Shown in pieces: positions 26,726 to 39,555 of a DNA stretch of 64,000 bases. Each line of letters begins with the position of its first letter. Position 1 is the stretch's first letter. Made by a program: the position numbers and the translations under genes. The notes beneath the pieces were generated by a model. That model was not told the origin of the DNA. It saw only the letters and a program-made list of their open reading frames with translations, and did not search any database. The stretch comes from Lates calcarifer (Eukaryota > Chordata > Actinopteri > Centropomidae), in assembly GCF_001640805.2 (NCBI RefSeq), contig NC_066835.1:7682227-7746226 (forward strand). The letters are read 5' to 3'.

Positions 26726-27879
26726 CTTTTTTGCATTGTGCTAGAATTCTCCGACTCCACTTTCCTTTCCATTCTCCACTCTGTCTGTCGGACCCTCCAG
26801 GGATCCCTGAACAGATTGTGTCCCTTGTTAGGAGTCCGCTGTTTGCGTGTGCAAATCTTCCTGCAGGTGTGTGTATGTTTACGTGCGCGTCTGAGTGTGC
26901 GTGCTGCTTTAGCCGGCTGCCCAAGGCACTTTTGGACCTCTATTACCCTCGGCATGTGGTGAGCGGTTTGTGTTTTACCTTTTAATGGACGGGTGGGGCG
27001 CGAGGTGCAGACTTCTCTGACTCCCTCCCCCCCTTTTTCTTCTCCCTCTTTCTGACTTCTATTCCCTCACCTGAGACCTACTTGTCAGCCAAAAATATCC
27101 ACAACAGACGGCAGATGGAGAAAATACTGTCACACGCCGACACAAGCACACAGAGACTCGCAGACTCTTAGGTTTTGTTGTACTGTACTATAACAAAACA
27201 CATACACACACACATACACAGATTATGTAAAACTTCTGAATGTGGATCCACTGGGAACATCAGTCCCAGTTTTAGGTGAATCAGGCTGCTTGTAGGATTC
27301 TTCAAATACAGTGTGTATTTGGGAAAGGGGGGGGGATTACATGTAGGGAAATCTTGTGTAGTGCTATACATATAGTGAACATTATAGTGCCATGTTGACA
27401 TTTGTCTGCTCAGCAGTACAAGATCTGCTTTATTTGTTGTCAGGATTTCTTGTGTTTGTTTGTTTGTACTGTATAGAGAACGTTTCACTCCTTGACTGAG
27501 TTTTCTTTCTACGCACAAACAGTTACCCTGAAATAAATTGACTCCTTCACTGCTTTGTTTTCAGAAGTGTATTGGGTGTGTAGCGACAGCCTTGGTGGCT
27601 CGACAAATGGCAGCAGGTGATGCATGAACACCCACTTGACACTAACATACCTGCCTGAGGAGCTGTTATTAATGTATCTACAGTATGAGAATATGTTGAG
27701 GAGACTTTCTGCAGAGACAGGCAATCACAATAAGAAAAACTAAGCAAAGTAAAAATGTGCCTGAATCATTCTTTGCCAGGCACTTTTGAAGCCTTACAGT
27801 AAATGGGGAGTTAACGTCAAACTTCACATTAGTTCAGTCCAATAAACCAGCCATTGTCAGGAAAGTCCTTTTCTTTAAC

Positions 27880-29290
27880 ACATTTTTGCTTTGTAAAGAC
27901 CCTCAATCAATCACCATTAGCATACCTCTTGGCTCTTGTTCATTCAATTAATTAAATTCAATAGCCCAAGTCAAAGTCTCATGTTGCGCTATCTATTATC
28001 ATTCATTAAGAATGAAAAGGTTTTAAACTTCAATATGCTGCATATTCAGTAGCAGTGAGCACAAATAAATTGGGAGAGATGAAAGAAATCAAACATTTGG
28101 GAATGTGTGATTATCATTCTAACTGCTTTGTTTGCCCACACACATATATCTGCAAATACCTCAGAGGTCTTGAGAAATAAAGTTCAGCAGATGGGAGAGC
28201 AAAGCCTGCAGCAGGTGGCTTCTTTTTTTTCCCAGATACACCCCTTCACTTTCATTATAGCCTGCAAAGCAAAAATGGAGTCACAGAAAATGGGCTCATG
28301 GAGCTCATTTTTACTGTGATGGGCACAATGTTCCTGCCAGCAACAATACCCCTGATTTAACACATTACACATTCTCTTTATGACTGTTTTTTAGGCTGCG
28401 TAAAATCTTGTTGAAAGGTTAATTGCATGTATTCATGAATGAGCAGTCACTATTTACTTAACATCTCCTTAATGTGGAAGAGCTTAATTTTGAATTGTAC
28501 AAGTTCCAGTAACAGTCTAGGAATCCAGTTTCCTGTTTCAAGTTTACTTTATGAGTCTGTAAAACACATGCTGTTCATATTTTATGGACAGATTGATTGC
28601 TGAGCCAACTCGTGATAAACACATAACAGCTTTAAGATCCAGCCAGGCCTTTATGCAGTGAATCTGCAGGCCCAATTTGTAAATGAAAAGCTGCGTAACA
28701 CTATTAAAAGGTAAAAAGATTGCTTAAAATCTATTATAAACCACTCGTGTGGCATTATTACCAACATGATATAATTAATGTTAACAGAATGAAACAAATG
28801 AAGCTGACTAATAACTCATCATCTTGTTTCAAGTGCTTTGAAGAGAGAGAATAGTTTTAATGACACCCTGCAGAAGGTCGAACGTGGAGAACTAATAGCA
28901 CAGAAGTGGATAAAATAAAAGACATGTAGGTTTGTGTTAGAACAACTCGATAAAAAGTGAGGCTACAGAAGTAAGTTTCTCAAACTAACTTAAAAGAATA
29001 TATTGATTCAGCATGCCTGATCTCTCCTCGGGCACACTGTTTCGAAAGCACAGAGGCTTTGATGGAGTAAGGCCGATCACCTTTATTTTTCAAACTCGAC
29101 TTTGGAACAAAAAAAAAGGGCCCAAAGAAATGAAGCCGTGCTCTACCTCATAAGGGATTGAGAGGTATGAGCTATAGCCGGGGGCCATACTCAAGAATGC
29201 TTTAAAATTCATCAATAAAATCTTACTAGCAATTAGGAAATGTGCAGGTATGCTAATTCTTCATTCTTCTATCATAAATGTGTCATACAA
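27880..29290. promoter_or_regulatory. cluster of conserved-looking non-coding blocks
   Basis: This 1.4-kb stretch is almost free of simple repeats and transposon signatures and is unusually rich in ATTA/TAAT cores and related words. Examples are TTCAATTAATTAAATTCAAT (about 27943), AAGGTTAATTGCATGTATTC (about 28416), TATAATTAATGTTAAC (about 28770), AAAATTCATCAATAAAATC (about 29204) and GTATGCTAATTCTTC (about 29248). No frame codes for anything recognisable. It reads like enhancer landscape, but conservation is unproven. Confidence 0.3.
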
Positions 29291-29476
29291 TATCACACAA
29301 GCCTATGTTCTGAGGGTTCAAAGCACACACATGATGGCTTTTTCCTTTTCATCAATAATTAGATGAGAACCTGTCCCAAAAATGTCTGCACACTTCTCTT
29401 TCTCAGATCCCACCATCATGCAACCTTCACAATCTATCAGTAGGAATAACTACTGCAGCAACAAGGAAATGATCCC

Positions 29477-29716
29477 TCACTGGCTTCCCACCAATGAACG
29501 CTGCCAGTTGTGTTGAACTGATGAGTACCTTGCCTCCTGTGCAAACCTCTGTGTCTCGGTTCTTTTTACCATGCTAATAAATTTGTTGAGGTTGCGTAAC
29601 AGAATGCAATGCACCAGGAGAACATCCAGTTCCGCTTTGTACGCCATTTGTAGTACTTCCACACAATTCTGTGCCTCACAGCAGCATTTACTCAGAAAAT
29701 CAGTTCCACATAGCAT
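29477..29716 (-). other. open frame, unidentified; possible transposon remnant
   Basis: A 79-codon frame on the minus strand has protein-like composition (for example KAELDVLLVHCILLRNLNKF). It contains four Cys near the start (CCCEAQNC). No acceptor or donor clearly bounds it, and no transposase motif is visible. It may be a decayed transposon fragment or chance. Confidence 0.15.
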
Positions 29717-29719
29717 CTG

Positions 29720-31130
29720 TTATGCTTCTACAGCCGCTACATGGTAAACAAATATACAGTATAATGTGTTGACATGGCTTTTCTGTATGGCTCCTGCAAG
29801 ATGGAATTTTAGACTTTAACCTGCACTATAAAAGAGTTGCATAAACTGTGAGGTTACACTCATAGCGGTCAAAATATCGCAATATCGATGAGTATGTTAG
29901 GCATAAAACATATTTTACATCACAACACAGATGGTCAGGATTATGATGAGCACAAGGTTTTGCTGCAAAACAAATACAGATTGCCAATACACCTATTTTT
30001 TGCCAAACTATTGTAGCTCCGAACTTGTCAGCATTTTCCAAAATCACACACTTGGCAGAGGGAAGCTCAAACAGGTTGCAGACCTATCATTTTTTTATTC
30101 TTTATCATGTTCTTGTCCTACTAAAAACTAGACTGTACCTCAGAGCAAAAGTTCTATGGAACACTTAGATTTGGTCTGATACTGTCTCAACTAAAAAATA
30201 ACTGCATGATATGTATTTTTGTATTTCTCTGTTAAGCAGCTCAGTTTGTTTTATACCAAAATCACTTTTCTGCAGTTTGATTTGTTTGCAAACCTATTCT
30301 TCACAGTAGACACAATTATTTTAACTCAGGGTCCACAGTCTTTTTGTGAAGCTTACAACCACATCTTCACCAATGTATGGAATTTAAACTCTACTTATAC
30401 CACCATTTCCAAGGACAAGAATTAACTTTCACACACCTACTTTTTCCCATAAATCCATAAAAGTGTAGATGTCTTTCTTTTTTTTCAACAAAGCAAGGCA
30501 AACGTGTACTTTGTAGCAGCATGTTTTGACCAATAGTAGTGCTATGGAGCAGTTTTGAGAGAATTAAAATATGTTTGACATATTCAATGGATCTCAAGAA
30601 CAAACATAATAGATTTTGGTGTGGAACACTGAATGCAAACATAGCTTGTGTTTCTTTATAAGAAAACCCACAGACTGAGCAAGTGCATAAATCCTATACG
30701 TATTTGGGTTGGATTAAGTGTATCCAGCCACATCTCATGCTTTAGCAACTTTTTCCACCCACATGGTTAACTTTTTACAGATCAAAGGTTGGCTACTTGG
30801 TGATATTCATAACAGTTCTGCCTAAAGGCATCCTTTGCCCCACAAGAGGGTGTTGTTAGGCACTTAGAGCCAACAGCGCCTGCATGCGGGGAGGATGTGA
30901 GAAGGCTTCACATCATATATCTACACATTCTGTACTGGAGTGCCTCTTGACATTAAGGCTTCTTGAGAAAGCCTTTATCTGTAGTTAAAGCTTCGTACAC
31001 TTTGCAGAATGGCTGCTGTACGCAGCTGCTCTTGGCCTTTCACACCCACTTTGTCACCCAAGTTTAAATGTCAAGCCCACATTAGCTTGTGAGGCCCCAC
31101 ATAGATACAACTGGTTGTCTGACAGCCAGG
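29720..31130. other. non-coding stretch, nothing recognised
   Basis: AT-rich and unique. A short AATATCGCAATATCGAT near 29877-29893 resembles hAT subterminal sequence but stands alone. Confidence 0.5.
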
Positions 31131-31139
31131 GTTCAGCAT

Positions 31140-31311
31140 TATACACACACACACATTCACACACAACAAAATTATGCACTACATCAAGATTTCACCATAC
31201 AGTGTCAGACACAAAACACACTATATATTTGTTTCCAGTATTCTATGAGGTTATTGCTGATATATTTAATATATGACATCTTGAAGGTCTGTTGCTGGAT
31301 CCGCACTTTAG

Positions 31312-31354
<43 letters not shown>

Positions 31355-31507
31355 TTCCTCAACCTGTCACAGACCAGCTACCTGTCATACAGTCACAGCC
31401 AGAAGAGGCAGCAACGATGTGGAACAACAAGGCAGGAGCACGATTCCTTCCTACATATACAGTATGCACACGCATACAGATCCTCAACACAAACACTGCC
31501 TAAACCA

Positions 31508-31550
<43 letters not shown>
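31140..31550. repeat. three (CA)n microsatellites
   Basis: A short run at 31141-31156, a perfect (AC)19 at 31315-31352, and (CA) of about 42 bp at 31509-31550. Frames of 164 and 119 codons that run through this block owe their length to HTHTHT-type translation of the repeats and are not genes. Confidence 0.95.
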
Positions 31551-31611
31551 CCTCTCTATGGCAGACACCATCCCTCACTTTGACTTGGCATCTCATAAGT
31601 CAGGTGCTGAG

Positions 31612-31850
31612 GCTGGGGGAGGAGATGGAGCGAAGGATGAGGGGGTGGTGAGAGGAGAAAGGAAGGCAGGTAAAGGGTAGAGGAGGCAGAGAAGGAATAG
31701 GGGAGTGGTGGAGCATGATAACCCAATTTGTTAGTGGTGGATAAATAGAGGTCTGGGAGGTAAATCACCATGGGGAGAGCAAATGAAATAAGGATGGAGA
31801 GAAAGGGAGGGAGGGAGGGGAGGGGAGGCGAGAAGGAGGAGTGGGCAGGA
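31612..31850. repeat. polypurine (G/A) tract
   Basis: A GA-rich strand nearly throughout, ending in GGGAGGGAGGGAGGGGAGGGGAGG (about 31806-31829). Such a purine run can form triplex or G-quadruplex structures, since the closing part has at least four closely spaced G3 runs. Confidence 0.75.
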
Positions 31851-32339
31851 ATAAACAACCTGGGCTAATGTAAATAATGCCAACTGCGCTTGTCGTGTGA
31901 GAGGCTATATTTCAATATTGAGCATATAAAAAGGCTACAGAGAGGAATTATAACTGCCTCCGACTGTACTAAAAAGTCATAAATCACCCTAGTGTAGCAG
32001 CTGACCTATTTTGAAGACACAGACAAACCCGTTGTCCATTTATTGGGCTTGAATCTTTCTTAGTCAGCACAGTTTCATCTGTTACTAGGTGTGTGAGTTT
32101 TTGTTAATTATATTTTCTTGTTTGTTCTACTCTATTAATAAAGCACCCCATTGTGCCTGGATCTAAATTGGAACTTAAAAACAGTCGATACAGCCTCCTG
32201 TGCGTACTGAAACCTACAGTATATAGCCTATTCAACAGTTTGAGCTCGCACTTATTAAGGAATCAATAACAAAACAGTGAGATTAGGATAAAGTCACTCA
32301 TTCAGCTTTGTCACTTTGTGCCTCCCAATTAGAGTCCTG

Positions 32340-32359
32340 GAAAAAAAAAAAAAAAAAAA
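32340..32359. repeat. poly(A) tract
   Basis: A run of about 20 A. Confidence 0.9.
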
Positions 32360-32384
32360 CATTGCTCAGCACTTTACACTTTGT

Positions 32385-32640
32385 TCCTTGTTCATCAGAG
32401 GTGCTTGCCAAAAATCTTTACTGAGAGTACTTTGTTGTGTCGAATTTGCATCAAAATAATGGCCCCTAAGGGATGTAGTGCTGAATTAAAAAGGACAATG
32501 AATTACCTCTGGCTGAGCCACCTCAGAGCGCGGGGGCAAATCGACTCGCTCTCTCCGTCTCATCTTTCATCACACAAATCCAGCATCTGACGAGTAATAA
32601 TAAATATCCATTTGACTTGAACTTGACATTTCACACCAGA
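32385..32640. promoter_or_regulatory. conserved-looking non-coding block
   Basis: Repeat-free sequence with GAATTTGCATCAAAATAATGG, GACAATGAATTACC and ATAATAAATATCC words and a locally CpG-containing stretch (CAGAGCGCGGGGGCAAATCG). No coding frame is convincing. Confidence 0.27.
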
Positions 32641-33129
32641 CTACTGATCACTGGTAAATACCAGGTTGTTGCTGCTCCATACACATTACTATGGGGTGTG
32701 AAGTCTCGTGGTCTGAGGTGTTGATGCAAAGCGGTGGCATTATGTTTCTTAAGAACACATGTTGTTGCAAATTAGTTGTATACATACACATACTAAAAGA
32801 AACTGCGCTTCTACAGTCATATTCAATTACCTGTGTGAACGAGACCAACGTTAAAGCCCCTGAAAACTTCTTCAACATGATCTTCAACATTTATCTAAAA
32901 TAACAGATGAACAGATTGGCCTGACGTGTGAAAAAGCAAAAACTCTTCTAATTTTAGAAGAAAATTAGACAATCATGTACAAGTTCATCACTCACAAAAA
33001 AGTTGAGTGAGAAAATATGTTTTCAGGGATTTAAAAGTTTTTGCTGATAAGGTAAGTCGACGCTGTCATCATCTACTACAAGATAATTAACCAAAACTCA
33101 GATTGGGAGCACGGCTGGAGAGACAGGTA

Positions 33130-33430
33130 AGATAAGGCTTGATGCCCCATTTACGCCAACAGCTGTTCCTTTTCTTCACTTGTAAAAGAGTATCTGTCTC
33201 TATCTGTCTCTCGTCTTTACACCCGGGCCCTGTGATCTGCACTGAAGGGCCCGATGAGATCGTCTGTCTCCGTTGTTTGTGCCTGATGAGCTCCTTGACA
33301 AACAAACAGCTTGTATCCTCCCCGGCTTCTCCCTTCCACTGCTGAGACTTTTAACCTCAATATTTGGAATTTTTAATGGGGGGAACGTCACATAGCCTTT
33401 GTCGAGCAAATGCTCCCTGACAGGAAATGT
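33130..33430. promoter_or_regulatory. conserved-looking non-coding block
   Basis: Moderate-GC, repeat-free sequence containing CTTGACAAACAAACAGC (forkhead-like), CTTTTAACCTC and GGAATTTTTAATGGGG. Open frames on both strands are under 81 codons and overlap each other, which argues against coding. Confidence 0.22.
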
Positions 33431-34735
33431 TAAGGCAAACATTTATTGACTTTTCATCTTCTTTGTTTCCATTTTTCTGTTTTAAAAAAGAGGTGCATCT
33501 CAAAGACTTGAGTCCTGAGACATGCAAAGTAGAGAGAATCTTCTTCAGGTAAAAAATTCACTGCACATGATGCATTTATTTCTACCTTAACAGCTTTTTC
33601 CACCTTAATGAACTTCAAGTAAAACCTATTAAATTAAGCGTTTCAGAGCATGTGCTTTAGTAATTAAGAAAAATTATTTCTTTAAAGTTGATGGAAACAG
33701 ACTTTGAAATAAGACACAAAACAGAATGTCTGTGCATAATGATGTGCAGTAAATTGACAATAGTATCTGTCCAATCAGGAATGATTCCACTGACATGACA
33801 AAAAATATTAGAGTGATGACCCAGAGTTAATCCTGGAGCTCAAGATGCATCCTGAGAGTTCTGCTTTTTCAGATTATTTTACTGTATAAACTTAAATCTG
33901 TGTGGAACAGTTTAACTCTCTGGTGTAAAGGAAAGCACAGTAGGTCATGTACCTATTTTGTTAGAGCCTGATCCTGCGTCAGAGGTTTTAATTTGTTCAT
34001 TAATTACTCTATACACTGTTTGACATGGAGTACAACCAGAAAATTAAAGACTACAGAGGGAACACACACATGCTTCCTTGCACTCAGGCTAGATTTTATA
34101 AAAAATTAAAAGTTAAAAGTTAGATTTTCACCACATTAAAAAATTCTAGCACAGAGAAAAAGGCATAAACTAACATACATAAATGTTTTTAATGATTTTG
34201 GAGAGATGACAGCATGTTCCACAAAACTGTTTGCCAATTGCACTTTGTAATAAGAGGTGGTCTGAACAGGCGGGAATGAAACACAAATGCAATTTTATGC
34301 CAAAATAAGCGCCAGAATTACACCGCACCCTATGATCAGCATAAACATAACCTCAGCTGCAACACTTAACACTAACAAACAGACACAGGTGCAAAAAAGA
34401 CTTGGATTTACTATACTTGAATAGTGCTCTCGTCAAGTGCTGTTACATGCAGGAATCTGTTTTCTAGTAACACAGCTCAATACCTGTGAGATCTCACACC
34501 ATGGAAGACACACACATTTCTCAAATGCAAGAAACTAGACCATTTTAAACACTTAACATTTACAACATTTAATGTTTTAATTTTGCCATAAAAACCTGAT
34601 GCAATTTAATGTTTGAGTTAAAAATTAATAGATTTTTTTTCACAAGAGCTAAATTGCAAAAAAGTCAGAAGATGACCTTCGGGAAGAGGAAGTCATAAGA
34701 GGCTGAGTGGCATTTTGGCAGTTTCACTATACTGA
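33431..34735. other. non-coding stretch, nothing recognised
   Basis: AT-rich unique sequence with no frame of note and no repeat that I recognise. Confidence 0.5.
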
Positions 34736-34824
34736 ACACAACACTGAACAAGTTATTGACGTGTGTGAGTGTGTGTATGTGTGTGTTGGCTTATTTTACT
34801 ATACCCTAGGGGTCCAAAAAAAAA

Positions 34825-34972
34825 AGCTTGAGGGTTAAGGCTGGAATTAGGGTTAAGGTTAAGGATTCAGTTGTGATGGTTAAGGTTAGGCTAAGGGACT
34901 AGGAAATGCATTATGTCAACGTCAGGTCCCCAAAAAGATAGATGTACAAGAATGTGTGTTTGTGTACGTGCG
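34825..34972 (+). repeat. GGTTAAGGTTA-type dispersed fish repeat
   Basis: AGGGTTAAGG..TTAGGGTTAAGGTTAAGG..GGTTAAGGTTAGG, then GACTAGGAAATGCATTATGTCAACG and GGTCCCCAAAAAGATAGATGTACAAG, then GT-rich sequence. This order (degenerate TTAGGG-like units, 'GGAATGCATTATGTCAA', 'CCCACAAAGATAG', then GT) is one I recall from many fish genomes. It is not a telomere: the units are degenerate and short. Confidence 0.6.
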
Positions 34973-35067
34973 TGTTGATGGGTGCAAGTGCGACGGCCTT
35001 GGCAAGTGACTTTGTGTCCTTCTGCTACAGTTCTGATGTGGGGAGATGGAGCGAGCTGGCATGAGGT

Positions 35068-35388
35068 CGGGGGGGGGGGCTCCCTGTGGCTTTTAAGTTT
35101 GTGTTGTTGTGTTGTGTTTTGAAGTATGGGCAGGGGATTACAGGGGGCACGGGGAGGTACTAGAGTGTGTGTGTGTGTGTTTGGCAGTGGCCTAGTGAGG
35201 GAGTAAGTGAGAGTACAAGACGGTTCATGGCAGGGTAAAGAACAATGTTACTGGTTTCAGTGGGACTTATCAGTGGAGAGTTCACTTAGTTTTCAGCATT
35301 TACAGGTCACTGAGAAGGACTGACGGACAGCACACACACACACGCACACGCATACGCAGACACACACACACACACACAGACACACGCA
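35068..35388. repeat. poly(G), (GT)n and (CA)n tracts
   Basis: G-run of about 12 at 35069-35080, (GT)n at about 35166-35181, and an imperfect CA/CG tract at about 35329-35388. Confidence 0.88.
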
Positions 35389-35389
35389 C

Positions 35390-38300
35390 AACTCCAAATT
35401 GAGTTGAATCCAAGTCAAGGCCGAGTGAAAAACAAACTCCAAAAACAGCAACAATAAATAAATAAATAAATGAACTGAAAATGTGCTCGAACATTTTGTC
35501 TGTTTCCTGTAACAGTAAACGTAGTGTATTGGTACATCTATTATCTACATTTGTTATTTTCAGCAAATGAGATCGCTTATGGATTCAGGGGAAGATATGG
35601 GGCTGGGGTGATGAGCGTTGTTGCATCAGGTACACTGTATGTGCTGGCCACTTTACCATCATGTATTATTACACTGTATACAATTATTGTTGAATTAGTC
35701 ACAAAGTTTGTGGTGCCATTTTATGATACATCTGCCTGTTTTGATGACTGCAAAAGTGGGGTAATTTTAGACCCAGTAGAATCTGACATTTTTTCAGTTG
35801 AGATCAGAGACTAAGACAAGCCTGCATTAAAACACTGACTAAATATGAAGGTGTTCCTACAGGGAGCTGGTGAAATATATCACAAGAGAGTGAGAAAAAG
35901 TACTCTTTGTTTCTTTTTTTAACATTTCTGCTTCCCTGTACTGCTTTAGTTGTAGTTTAGTTTATGATTACACTTCATTTCTTGACATAAATAACATACT
36001 TTTTCAAAGGTTATAGGGAAAACAAACAAATATAGCATCTTATTTAGAGGGAAAAGCGGTTAAAAAAACTGACCAAAAAAAAAAAAATCTTATATAAGCA
36101 TAATAATATCCTGGGGCTTATCAACATACAGTTAATCATTTAATAATCATTAAATAATCATCACATTCACCGTCACCACAGTCTTCTTAGAAATAATTTT
36201 ACTTCATATATCACTGGATACCAACTCAATATTTTGAGTTTTCACTATAAACAAGAGAACTATACAAAAGGTTATGATTTAAATCAATGCTATCACAGCT
36301 CAAGCTCCCAAAGCAATAATAAGGACTAATGGGAAAAAAGAAACAAAAATAGAAAAAGGGGAGAAAAAATAAAGTTTGATGAATGAAACTCTGCTATACC
36401 TGCAAGCCACTGTGAATAGGGGTGGTCAAGCTTCAGTGGGTAATCACTCAACAACAGCGCATCACTGAAAACAGACCCTTCAGGTTACGGGAGAATAACC
36501 ATGTAGCGTTAAGGTTAAGCAGCATTGTGGAACATTCATTTTTCAGTGCTTCTGGCCAGTATTTACATTCACAGCTCAACTTGTACTTAACCATTTGGTT
36601 GTGGAATGATTGAATAAGGGAGTTAAAAAAAAAAAAAAAAACCTTTATATGTCAGCTTCAGGATCTCAGCCGAGAGGAAGCTCGATGCAAGATATAGATA
36701 TCATCTCCCTCTGTCACTGGGGTTGAACATTATTGCCTATTCCTCACTTGCTTGGAGATATCATCAAAACTGAATCATCCCCATCTCTTTATAGATTGTT
36801 CCTGTTCTGTCCTGAGACCTGTATTTCTTTGCAGCTTGATACTATCATACTCAATATTTCATGACATCAAAGAGTTACAGGGATGAATTTCTCTCAGAGT
36901 CCCAGTGGTGTCTCATATCTACACATTGTGTTGCTCCCAGATGATTTTTTTTTTTTTAACAACAAGGCAACCTAAAGCTTTTAGCGCTGTAGCCATATGG
37001 TGTTACTGCAGTGCAGAGACTTGTGCCTTAAAAGCTCGACTGAGTGATGTAAATTCAGATCTGGTTATCTAGGTCAAGGTTAGGGTATTTGAGAGATTTA
37101 TGTACATGATTTCACACAGGTCTGGATGTCTTTTAGAGGCTGTGTGTATGTGTGTGTGCATATGTCTGATGCCCCAATTCCCTGTAGGGATTGCCATGGG
37201 TCATTTGCTCTGACCCTTCCTGTATGCACAAGCAAACAATCGGCTGCAAACAGATGACACGGCAAACAGCCTCATATCCACACTCATATACTACGATATC
37301 ACAAAGTAGCGGCAAAAGATGAAAACAGTAGCTGCGCCCACACTGCAGGCAACCAAGTATCTGTCATTTGTTTTGTGTACATTTTAGTTAGTTGAAGTGC
37401 AAGTGAGTCCCTGAGACCATAAAAGACAAAGAAAGCAATATAAAAAGAGTAAACAACAGTATATAGAGCATATACAGAAATGTGGTTTCAGTTTTGTCTC
37501 CTGGGCAGTAGTTCCAGACCCCCCGAAAAAACCCTCTTTGAGAGATATAGTACCTTCCAATGGCCCAGAGACTATAGGGGTGGAAGTACAACAACTAAAT
37601 ACTGTGGACCACTGTTGTCCTTATTAGGAATTAAATTAAATGCTATAGACAATGACACAACCTTTAATTACCCGTATTCTAGACTAGTCTAAAAAAGAGT
37701 CAGAAAAAAAGAAAATGGGTTACAAAAGACTGTGAAAGAAACTACATTTTCTTTCAGTTTTTTTGTGAAAAAAAGCAGAACTTGTCATTGTCAGTTTTCA
37801 TACAGACGTCCTCTGTATGGTTTCTACTTTCTATGGTGTTGCCTTTATTCACATTTATTCAGAAATTGCACAATTGCACAAAAGGGTATTACAAAGAACC
37901 ACATGGTGACTGCTTTCATACAACTCTCAAGGAAAGCTGTAACTTCTTAAATTTTTATTGGTATATTTTGTCTAATCTTAATACATCTTCAGAGACAGAA
38001 ATAAAAACAAGCATGCTGTTAAGGTCACCTGCTGAGGCAGACATCAAGAAGAAGAGGAAAGAGGGATGATGCACAGCCACACAATAGTTGCCGTGTTGGC
38101 GATTCGTAAGTGCACCCTGGATGCAGCTCACACAACCCAGCTTGAGTGAAGCGTTGTTGCTGTTGATAAGTCGGACTCACCGGGATTCAGATAAGACCTG
38201 CATCTTTTCTTTGGCATCAGCAGCCAGTGGTACTTGGTATACTGTATTTTGTGGTCTGTGTCTGGTATAGCTGCAAGGCTTAGGGTTAATTAGTTCCTTT

Positions 38301-39400
38301 AGGCATACCAAAAATATCTCACCAATACTACTGTGCCATCACAATGCAATAAAAGGACCCACGTTCCTGGAACCTCTAAATTCCTGCTAGTGGTCTTCAT
38401 GGATCCATAATCTTGGACCTGATCTGAAACAGGCGCATGGAAAACCTACCTACAAAATGCTTTTAAAGAATTTTCCAAAAAAAAAGAGAGAGGGAGAAAC
38501 CAAATCTAGGAACTCAAGGATAATCACAACTGATTCAAACAGACCCCACAGATAATTAGACCTGATTCAAAAAGTGGTCTACTGTAACAGACCTAGTTAA
38601 ACAGAGAACACCAGCATTGGCAGCAGCATGATGTACCCTGAATTATGAAGCAGCATGAGTTGAAAAGAGTAGCGTATCATTTTTCTCCTGGACTTCACAG
38701 TTCACAGTCGACACCTAACCTCAAACAGCATATTTTTCCCCAGCAATGACTCTGACACATGAGAGCTGATAGCAAGTGAGATAGATTCGGGTGTTAGACA
38801 TACAGTATTAACACACAGAGCTGAGAGTTGTCATACACCAGGACTTTATCCACACCAACTGGATCCAGACTGACTGAGGTCCTGTCACCTTCAAAAGTAT
38901 CTAGTTGACTTAAGACACATAGCCCATAAGTTACAGAAACAGTATGTAGTATTAAGTATGTCAAACAATTGTATTAGACCACATTTATCTATAAACCTGT
39001 TGCTGCTGTTGTGTCCACCCCCTGCATGTGTTTGCTGGTGTGTGAATAGTACAACTCTTGAGTGTATGCTCAACTTTCAAACATTTATTTTAAACAGGAA
39101 TACAAAGAAATCCCTCTTGGTAATAGAATTTCTTTTCCCTGATTAACTAAATAAGCCTGAAGGAAAACATGTTTAAGCAGCTATTTTTGGGTGAACTAAA
39201 GGAGAGATCTCCTAGGAGACAAACATTTGTACCTGGAAGTTTAATGTATTCTTCATTCGGAAATAACAAGTTTAAAAGAAAGGACTATTATACAACTATC
39301 AGAATATACACAGGCAGAGTAAATACCAACCCTGGTTGTTAGTGATAATGATGTGCTGCTTCTACCAGGTGCCATGAATTATGTTTCTCTCTACTTTCCG
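35390..39400. other. non-coding stretch, nothing recognised
   Basis: AT-rich, with short poly(A) runs (36077-36088 and 36627-36643) and a poly(T) near 36949. A 96-codon frame at 35524-35814 has a hydrophobic stretch and a good TTATTTTCAG acceptor, but I could not identify it and regard it as probably chance. Confidence 0.5.
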
Positions 39401-39546
39401 CAAACTACATTTTCACTCCGCATCTGTGCAGTTGTGTGCGTGTTGTGACTCTGCATTTGCGTTTAAAGCGATGAAGCAAGAGAGATTCAGAGGGAGACCA
39501 TGTACAAATACAGGGAGGAGGGAGAAAAGGAAAAAAAAAAAAACTG

Positions 39547-39555
39547 TATATAAAG
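39547..39555 (+). promoter_or_regulatory. TATA-box-like motif
   Basis: TATATAAAG followed by GC-richer sequence (GCAGGGTGGGGAGATATCAGCC) that could hold a start site about 30 bp downstream. The local sequence to about 39760 is less AT-rich than its surroundings. No transcript or coding sequence supports a promoter, and a TATA match alone is weak. Confidence 0.15.

Noticed and set aside
26583..26985. Overlapping frames of 74-113 codons on both strands
   Set aside because: They run through the GATA/GACA array, and the rest has no recognisable domain.
29877..29893. AATATCGCAATATCGAT as a hAT terminus
   Set aside because: A short isolated match with no partner end or interior.
31089..31651. 164- and 119-codon plus-strand frames
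   Set aside because: Length is due to CA repeats read as His-Thr or Thr-His; stops reappear outside the arrays.
34830..34900. Interstitial telomere
   Set aside because: The TTAGGG-like units are degenerate, few, and belong to a dispersed fish repeat.
35564..35629. 66-bp open block with TTATTTTCAG acceptor and CAG|GTACAC donor
   Set aside because: The donor is weak and the peptide generic; the frame continues into the supposed intron.
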